64,000 nucleotides of DNA from Nannobrachium achirus (Eukaryota; Chordata; Actinopteri; Myctophiformes; Myctophidae), in NCBI GenBank assembly GCA_963921795.1, contig OY997642.1:4795944-4859943 (forward strand). The letters are read 5' to 3'. A program made the position numbers and the translations under genes. Of this stretch, positions 1 to 9,846 are shown in pieces; the first letter of the stretch is position 1; each line of letters opens with the position of its first letter. The notes below the pieces were generated by a model. That model saw only the letters and a list, made by a program, of their open reading frames with translations. It made no database searches and was not told the origin of the DNA.

Positions 1-1158
1 AAAGTTATCGAAAAAACACGGCCTGCTCACGTATTAGGAGGGTAGTATGAGTCACCAGAAAAAATAATGGGTGTTTTTAATGAATCTATCATGGTTAAAA
101 TGAAGTTTGAAGTTACAATGGGTGTGTGTGGGGAGAGGCCCTGGGCCTGGAGGGCCTGGTAACATTTACATAAAATATCTAAATATTGAATCAAGCAAAT
201 TAAAAACTGTTCAGGGTGTTCATAAAAGCCTGATTAGACAATAAAATGACCAAAAGTTTATTTGAAAGTGAAATATCCCTTTAAAAACAGGTCATCATCA
301 ACATCAGCTTATTTCACATGAGAGAACCACTGACTTAGAGATGTTTACCTTTCAAACATGATTGGGCTCATTTTAACATCTGCTCTAGCTTTCTTTTGTG
401 ATGCTTTGTTTGTTGCTTGATTCAATATTTAGATATTTAATGATCGTTTGATTAGATGCACCATGTTTTTTTTAATTACTTTTTCAACAACTTTTTCAAC
501 AACAACAAAAAACATTAAAATAAATTAAAACATTAATTTAAAAAACGGAGGCCACCTCATTACATGGACACATTCAGTCACCAGGATCAGGGACGTGTGT
601 TTTCCATGAGTCAAACATTTTAGATACTTATATACAAAAAATGACATTAACCACTTCAGCCCTGTATACATTTCGGCCATTAGAAAATAGCCGATCTACA
701 AGTTTTATAGGCCAACCAGAAACAGCAGAAACGCTACCAGTCACATACTACTGGGAACAGGGCACAGCACAGGTCCCGCTTTGCGTTTCAAGTCAAAGTA
801 GCTTACACGCCCATTTCCTACAGAACCCTGATCTACAAGCCCTACGTGGCGTGGCAGGACACGTTGTGGTCTTGGAGATCTATATTTTTATGCGCACTTC
901 AGTCACACGACTAATCATAAATTAATCATGAGAGGCAAGACGCAGCAGCAGAGTAGGCTACAGTTTAACAGATCCATGGATAGACATGAAACGTCAAAGT
1001 GAGCTCATATCAGGTTGGGGACACACATATTGGAGGGTTGTTTTCCCCCGTTGTGCGATGGTGTTGAGTGGATATCATTAATGTGTTTGTGCGTGCGTGT
1101 GTGAGCAGTCTGCCTATATATCATCTGGACCTTAAACTGCCCTTCCACTGCCCTTCAG
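1..1158. other. Intron-like sequence at the left edge, 5' side of C1q-like gene A
   Basis: No coding exon is visible. Bases about 345-480 match 24,837-24,985, which lies in intron 1 of gene B, so this stretch is probably intron 1 of gene A and the signal-peptide exon lies just left of the window. Bases 205-283 are repeated almost exactly at 5,800-5,884, so part of the intron is duplicated. Degenerate pieces of the GATCTACAAG hairpin repeat occur near 690-720 and 830-880. The open frame at 641-925 has no family features. Confidence 0.6.
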
Positions 1159-1272
1159 AAATGTCTGCCAAGCTCAGTGCCAGTGAGACCCAGGTGGACA
1201 TCCTCAGAAACGGACTGCGCAGCAGTGACAACCAGGTCCAACTCCTTCAAAACAGACTGAGAGAGAGTGAAG
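1159..1272 (+). CDS. Gene A coiled-coil exon, 38 codons (type EMSAKL)
   Basis: Phase 1 to phase 1 exon between a CAG acceptor and a GTAATC donor. It reads [20 protein letters not shown] and continues to a second leucine-rich half, QVQLLQNRL. The spacing of leucine and valine fits a coiled coil. It is the same length as the exon at 25916-26029 of gene B and differs at about seven residues. A LINE 3'-end fragment follows within 160 bp, as it does after every exon of this type in the window. Confidence 0.8.
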
Positions 1273-1827
1273 GTAATCAGATTGAATGCAGACAGCTAGG
1301 GCAGTGACAAAGACTTCATTTAGTTTGAATTAATTTTAATAAGTGAACAGATACTGTGTTGTTATTGTAATTCATATTAATACTGTTTGCACCCCCTGCT
1401 GTTGTAACCTCACCTTATGTGCAATTTATAATGTAAGCATTGATCAGACACTTACAGTAAGCAAGACCAGGAAGATGCTCTAAGGGCGAGAAGTGACCTC
1501 GCCATAAATGGCGAGGTCGTGCATATGGGCGCGTGCCCACTGCTGGGCATGGGATCAACTGGAAAAAATACAAAAGAAAATCTGCTTTAAGTAGCATGTG
1601 AGGAGTCAAACTATGCGTTTTTCATGATTCTGAATCCATTGCATTTAATTTGTTTTTCACAAAAAAATAATCCTTGGGCTAAAAACGGACCCACAAATAA
1701 ATGGTTTGTGATGACCTGGAAAAGTTGATATGGCTGTCTCAGACTGGAGCTATACCAGGCTGAGGCAATGCTATTATGTATTATGTGATATTATTCAATG
1801 CGAATCACACACGCACACACGCACACA

Positions 1828-1871
<44 letters not shown>

Positions 1872-4800
1872 TGCTTTTTGCAAAACACATGATTGATTGC
1901 GACCGTAGGTCACAGTTTACTATCAGAACCAACACAGCTTGTCCTTCCGGACGTGTACACTTTTGTAAGGTCTATGAGTTTGCCGCTCTGACATCACCGT
2001 GAGATCATGCTCTGACTTCACTGTGATGTCAGGGGAACCACACTAACAGAATCCCATGTCATCAATATTAAGCCCATATCTAATGGGACTTCATATGGGA
2101 ATGCCCATATATGGAGGCCACATGTGATTTTATTAATGTATGTATTAATGCTAATAATGTTGTGATTTCAGGTCAGCTGTCCAGCGTAGAAACAAAGCTA
2201 ACTGCTAGTGCCAAGCAAGTGGATCATCTGGAGAGACAGAATGAAGGTGGTATAGATATTATTTATTAATACTAAATTGTATCTTTTTAAGACTGTAAAT
2301 TGTTCACTCAAAGACCTGGACCCTGAATGCTAACAGGCCCCCAAGATACCCAAGTTTTAGACCTTCCCCTTCAAGATGTTGTAAATGTACAATTTGAAAT
2401 GCGTTTACTGTAACACGTTTCATAGTTTAACTACAGTATACTGTATATATAGCTGTGTAAACTTCACAGATCCTGCCATTGGTAAGACAGAGATATCCAG
2501 TGGATCTGCAGAACATTGAGCTTGTAGATCAGCTATTTTTGCTATTTTTATGACCTTCTCTGACTCCGAAGTTTGAATCTACCTTTGAGGGTGGATTCAG
2601 CTTTGGGAATGGAGTGGTTTCTTGCCATTTGCGGATTCCTAAAGAACTACGCTCCATTCTCCATAAAAGTTGGAAAGACAAAACAGGAAAAGAAACATTT
2701 GTTTAGGAAAAGAGCAGTTGAAATGGCACATCTATATTTATATACCGCTATCTCTCTCTCTCTCTCTCTCCAAATATTTCAGATCGGCCTGTTGTAGCGC
2801 CATCAGGAGGCAGCTCTTTTCATAACACATTATTGCTATTAGTTCTACAGATTTCGTCCAAATGTCACGCAAATCGGTACTCAGCATCTCTATAGTCATT
2901 TCATATTCCATCCAGATAGGCTAACATTGGTTTCCAACGTTTGCAGGATTTGATTGATTGATTGAAGACTTTATTAGAAGTTTGCATAGGAAAAAGTACA
3001 GTTTCATGACGGTACAGTTCACTGGTACAAGGTCTACTAAAAGGAGATGCTAGAAAAGACTAAGCTTATTTCCATAGGAAACCATTGAAGTATCTCATAT
3101 AACATTGAATGACAGACGGATAGAACACACTACTATGCAGTAGATATAGTCAGGAAAAAAAGGGGAAAACTTAAGGGGTTAGGTGGTCTTGCTCATGGAC
3201 ACTTCCTGGAGCTGGAATCGAACCTGGGACCTCCAGAGTCCAAGGCAGGCTCACTAACCATTCAGCTACGGCCACCCACCCCAAGATTTGCAACCTCCAA
3301 TTGGGACTGAGTATCCACTCAAATGAAGGAGCATGTGATTGTATTGATGTAATGTATTAATCCTAATGTTGTGGTGATTTCAGCTCAGCTGTCCAACGTA
3401 GAAACAAGGCTAACTGCTAGTGTGGAGCAACTAACAATATTGTACTTTTTACTCCACTACAATTATTTGAAAACTATTCAGATACTACAGTAGTTACTTT
3501 GTAGATTTAGATTATTACTACAAAGCCTGCATTAACTACTTCAGCCCTGTATACATTTCGGCCATTATAATATAGACGATCGATGTGTCACATTGTGGGT
3601 TTGTAGATCTGCTGATTTTATTTTTTTGCGACCATAGGTCGCAGTTAACTATGAAAACCGGCACAGCCTGTCAGTACGTCTGTCCTTCAGTAACGTTGTG
3701 ACATCACCTTTTGTGACATCACCTTTTGTGACATCACCTGTTGTGACAAAATGTTCAGAAGAACCCCAATCCAACCGATATGCCCATAAAAGGGGACAAG
3801 GACTGAGAGACAGTTACTGACACGCACAGACGCATGTCTGGGGTCTCACAGCACATGGTGGGTTTACAGACTCCAAATGGATAGCAACATTTTTTGAGCG
3901 GTGCAAACCGCTCCTTTTGTTTCAGCCTTGTGTTAACCATGACGTCAGCACGGACCAATCAAAAGCTGTTCTGATCATGATGTCATGTGTTAGGTGTTAA
4001 GCAAACAGAACAGATCAATCAAACCCCAGTTTGACCATAACTGCCGCACAGATTGCTCGCTACCAAATTTTGTAATTGATGTTATCCTAGGTAAAGTAGC
4101 CTACTATGTTCTATCCATCTGTCTTTCAATGTTATTTGAGATACATAAAGTGGTTCCTGTGCAAATAAGCCGTAAAGCTTACTAGGAAATCCTTTTAATT
4201 GATCTTGTACCAGTGATTTGTGCTGTCATGAAACTGTAATTTTTTCTATTGCAAACTGCTAATAAACTCTTCAATCTTCAATCAATCAATAGCAAGAGAC
4301 ATGACAAAAGACTGAAAGCTAAATGTTTTTACCACTGAAGCAGAACTCTAATTTTCTCTGTTATGTTTTTAAGAAATGTCTGCCAAGCTCAGTGCCAGTG
4401 AGACCCAGGCGGAAATCCTCAAAGACCAGGCCCAACTCCTTGAAAACAGACTGAAAGACGTTGAAGGTAAATCATTTCAGAATAGATACTGTATGCATTT
4501 ATCAGACACTTAGCGTAAAGGTAAACACATCAAATGCAGAGAGACAGTGCAGTGCCTCAGTAAAGGATCATAGGTAAACCAGGAGCGTTGTCCAGGGTGT
4601 TTTAGGGAAGGGAGAAGAGTCTGGGACGCGTGGAGCGTTGTCCAGGGTGTTTTAGGGAGGGGAGAAGAGTCTGGGACGCGTGGAGCGTCTTCCAGGGTGT
4701 TTTAGGGAAGGGAGAAGAGTCTGGGACGCGTGGAGCGTCGTCCTGGGTGTTTTAGGGAAGGGAGAAGAGTCTGGGACGCGTGGAGCGTCTTCCAGGGTGT

Positions 4801-7392
4801 TTTAGGGAAGGGAGAAGAGTCTGGGACGCGTGGAGCGTCGTCCAGGGTGTTTTAGGGAGGGGAGAAGAGTCTGGGACGTGTGGAGCGTCGTCCAGGGTGT
4901 TTTAAGGAAGGGAGAAGAGTCTGGGACGCGTGGAGCGTCGTCCAGGGTGTTTTAGGGAAGGGAGAAGAGTCTGGGACGCGTGGAGCGTCTTCCAGGGTGT
5001 TTTAGGGAAGGGAGAAGAGTCTGGGACGCGTGGAGCGTCGTCCAGGGTGTTTTAGGGAAGGGAGAAGAGTCTGGGACGCGTGGAGCGTCGTCCAGGGTGT
5101 TTTAGGGAAGGGAGAAGAGTCTGGGACGCGTGGAGCGTCGTCCTGGGTGTTTTAGGGAGGGGAGAAGAGTCTGGGACGCGTGGAGCGTCGTCCAGGGTGT
5201 TTTAGCAAAGGGAGAAGAGTCTGGGACGCGTGGAGCGTTGTCCAGGGTGTTTTAGGGAAGGGAGAAGAGTCTGGGACGCGTGGAGCGTCGTCCAGGGTGT
5301 TTTAGGGAGGGGAGAAGAGTCTGGGACGCGTGGAGCGTCTTCCAGGGTGTTTTAGGGAGGGGAGAAGAGTCTGGGACGTGTGGAGCGTTGTCCAGGGTGT
5401 TTTAGGGAAGGGAGAAGAGTCTGGGACGCGTGGAGCGTTGTCCAGGGTGTTTTAGGGAGGGGAGAAGAGTCTGGGACGTGTGGAGCGTTGTCCAGGGTGT
5501 TTTAGGGAAGGGAGAAGAGTCTTGTTGTCCAGGGTGTTTTAGGGAAGGTAGAAGAGTCTTGTTGTCCAGGGTGTTTTAGGGAAGGTAGAAGAGTCTTGTT
5601 GTCCAGGGTGTTTTAGGGAGGGGAGAAAAGTCTGGGTTTGTTTGTCCAGTTGTTTGAGCGTTGAATGTTTAATGGATCACAATGGAAACAAGCCTTTGGC
5701 CTTTTTGTGTCTCATCCATTTGGTGTGTTTAGTCAGGGAATGTTTTTACAATCTGGGAATAAATTCCTTACCATTACATTTCTTCACCACTGTGTTTGTA
5801 AATTAAAAACTGTTCAGGGTGTTCATAAAAGCCTGATTAGACGATAAAATGACCAAAAGTTTTTTTTGAAAGTGAAATATCCCTGAAAGTGCAGATTGTC
5901 GGTTCCAAACAAACCTCCTTAACAAACACACTGATGCACCCGGATCTAGGCTGTACGCAGGCTTAAGCACACAATGTCCACAAAGCGACTTGATGTTTTG
6001 GTTGCAGGTTTAATTCTCAAAATAAAGTAATACAATCATTTCTCCATGGCATAGTTCTAAGGCTCTTCACTGTGGCTCTGGCACTGGTCAAAAAAACATT
6101 TGTCCACCAGGTGCATGCCTCCCCTCATTACCCAGGCCTACTTAAGCCTTTGCTGTGCCTGCCAATCAGTTAGGCCTGGGAGAGGTGTGCCTCTAGTGAC
6201 CAAATCATCTAATTAATCAATCAATTAACTAACAAACTATGAACTAACACAACTAATAATGCCAAATAATACTGAATAATTATGAATATAATAATGCAAA
6301 TAATAACAATAATCGAACAAAGAAAAGCAGTGCAGTGGCTTTTACAATCCCTTTAATCGGACGTACCGTGTTTTTTAATACTTTTAATTGGCTCAATATG
6401 TTCTAACCAACACACAGATTAGAGCTTAGAATTTCATCCCGGGCCCGACGGGATCCGACAGGTCGGTGCGGGCAGGGCCGGGCTGGGCCCCGGCTGGTCC
6501 GAGCTCAACTGGTCACGTATGACAGGCTTTGGGTTATAGGGTGGGGCTTTTTTAATCTGGTAGGCAAGCGCAGCGCAGTATCATGATGTCTCTGGCTGCA
6601 CCGCTGCGCTGTTGTACGTATGAATCAATGTTGAACGTATGAATGTATTACTATGATAACTATAATACACTATAATAGATTATAATAGTGGTTATAACAC
6701 AATATAATCTATTATCATTTATTACAACTATATCCTGGTGGTCTAAATGAAAAGTCAGTGAGTGATCATTATGAAGTGTTTGGCCCTGTTTGGCCTAGCT
6801 CAAACCTACTCTAGATTGAATACTTTTTCGTACCACGTTTAGTACCACTTTCACACCACTCTACCCAGGTCCTTGTAGTGGAAAACCTGTCACAAGTGGG
6901 CGGTGTGGTGTGGAGTGGTGTGGTGTGGTGTGGTGTTGTGTTGGGCCAGTGGAAAAACATACCTGACCAGTGACCATCACCACCATGCAGACCTGTACCA
7001 TTTACCTGTACTCATTTCCTCTGTTGTATTTTTCAGAAATGGCTGCCAACCTCACTGCCAGCGAGTCCCAGGTCCAACTCCTTGAAAACAGACTGAAAGA
7101 CATTGAAGGTAATTAGAACACAATGATAGTCAGTGAATCAGACAGGAGAGGACAGTGATGGAAACATGACTTAATTTAGTTTTAATTAATTTTAATAATT
7201 TGAAATGAGTGCCAATAAATTGAGGATAGATACTGTGTTGATATTGTAGTGTAGGCCTACTGTATGCATTCATCAGACACTTATAGTAAGCAAGATAAAC
7301 ACACATCAAATGCAGAGAGATAGTGCAGTGCCTCAGTAAAGGATCACAGCTAAACCTAGGATAAAATCAAACCCAAGTTTGAAGTGAGCGGT

Positions 7393-7474
<82 letters not shown>

Positions 7475-9773
7475 CGTGCGTGGGGGGGGGGGGGGGGGGG
7501 GGGGGGCGTGCACCCGTGTGTGTGAGAGTGTGAGCCATACTTGCTCACTCAGGCCAACACTATATTGCAGTTGATGCTCAGGGCAGACTAGACTCAACAG
7601 CACCTCTCTGGTCACACAGGGTACTCAGGCTACATACACCAGAGGCTACATACAGACAGACAGACAGACACACACACAGACAGACAGACAGACACACACG
7701 GATACACACACGGCCACGCTATGGAGACGGTGTGACCACCGCTCAAAAAGGAAGGATACTGCAGAAGGGGTGTGTATCAAAAATTGTGGGGGTATTGCAC
7801 ATGCACAGTGTAACTGGAGCTGCCATGGTGGAGTGTTCCAGTAGAGGCGCTAGATAAAAAAGATCATGATCCGTTCTCAGTAGAGCGAGGTGTGTGTTTG
7901 TTTTGTTCTCTCCTGGTTCTCTCTCCTCTCACCTAAACAGCTGCAGGTTTGTAATTCTCATCCACAACACAGACTAATTGTTGTTTTTAAACAATCACAC
8001 TGCATATAAAACAATAAACTATAACTTTGGGCTAATTCAGGAATATGCAACACATAGTTGTGCCTATTAGAGCACCAAATAGGCCTATGCCTACTTGTTT
8101 TGTGGCATAAGAACATAATTATGAACAAATAAAGACCAAGTCCCCAGCAGGCAATTAAAGTGGTTTACTGGTTAAGTGCCAATCCAGGCCGTGGTGTGCT
8201 GATCCCGAAGAAAAGTTCGGGATTTTCGTTTTATATTATATAACATTAGCGAGCAGTCAAAGGGGCTCGCATGGTGAATACTCACTGTAGGCCTACAGTG
8301 ATCCATTGGGCGATGATGTAATCCGGAACCGTGTAATCTCCATAGGCTTCTATTCATTGCGCTGCAAAGAAACAACTTTATCTCGGAATCTACTTCCAAA
8401 AACGCTTTGATCGCCGAGACACACTGGGCCGCGACGGTCGGCCGCTGTTACAATTTCTCTTCTGCGTGTAAACGTAAACAATCTGGTCAACATCTGGGGA
8501 TTAGTGGATTTCCACAACATGGAGTGCAGTGAATGGGAAAATGGTGGCACACTACGTTATCTGTACTTTGAAGCTATTGGGTTTAACAAACTGTTTATAA
8601 CCTCACCTCATTTACAAATTACAATGTAGGCATTTATCAGAGGATCTTTATCCAGAGTGACTTTTTAATTTAAAAAAGCCCTCCAGTCCGGTAACAGACT
8701 GATGGCTGGACCCTCTTTTTCAGCAGTGCCAATATTATAACAATAGTACACACTAAAACAACAATATGCAAAAACAGAGCACATACAAAACTAGAATACA
8801 TGATATTACTTACAGTAATCACATGCATAGAGACAGCTAGTGTGGTGCCTCAGTAAAGGATCACAGGTAAACAACATTTGTCTAAAGTAAACATATCGAA
8901 AATATAGACAATAATCTATTCTGTACATTGAACATGTGGAGCGTTGTCAAGGGTGTTTTAGGGAAGGGAGAAGAGTCCGGGATGTGTGGAGCGTCGTCCA
9001 GGGTGTTTTAAGGAAGGGAGAAGAGTCTGGGACGGGTGGAGCGTCGTCCAGGGTGTTTTATAGAAGGGAGAAGAGTCTGGGACGCGTGGAGCGTCGTCCA
9101 GGGTGTTTTATAGAAGGGAGAAGAGTCTGGGACGCGTGGAGCGTCGTCCAGGGTGTTTTATAGAAGGGAGAAGAGTCTTGTTGTCCAGGGTGTTTCAGGG
9201 AAGGGAGAAGAGTCTAGGCTTTTGTTGCACTGTATTGTCCAGTTGTTTGAGCGTTGAATGTTTAATGGATCACAATGGAAACAAGCCTTTGGCCTTTTTG
9301 TGTCCCATTAATTTGGTGTGTTCAGTCAGGGGATGTTATTACAATCTGTGAATATATTCCTTACCAATACATTTCTTCACCACTGTGTTTGTAAAGGTGT
9401 CTAGTACAGGGGTTCCCAAACCTTTTGGCTCAGGGCACCCCTATAAATATTTCTTTCCTCCGAGGCACCCCTACATTATATTCATAATTTTCACTCCCAG
9501 CTTTGTGTTTAATTGAGTAAATCAGAATTGCGTTGTACAGTCAAATAAGTCACCTCCATATAAGGGGAAACAATAGCAGATAATTGCCATGTTGGTTAGA
9601 ACTGAAAATAACTTAATGTACTTAAAATGATACAAAAAAATGAAATATTATCAAATTATCTTGTGGCAAACCCTGCACTGCCCTCACGGCACCCCAGGGT
9701 GCCCTGTCACCCACTTTGAAAACCCTATATAGGCCTATCTAGTAACACATTAAAAAACGTTTGAAATTCAATT

Positions 9774-9846
<73 letters not shown>

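Noticed and set aside
3181-3290. Possible tRNA gene on the - strand
   Set aside because: A and B boxes are present but the cloverleaf is not complete and a SINE body and tail follow; it is a tRNA-derived SINE.
5885-6250. LTR-like insertion in gene A intron
   Set aside because: Private to this copy and has an AATAAAG, but no convincing ends or target duplication could be shown.
8936-9351. Open frames reading CFREGRRV and GRVERRPG repeats
   Set aside because: They follow the 50-bp minisatellite and change frame each unit; the unit's meaningful reading is on the - strand as a LINE relic.
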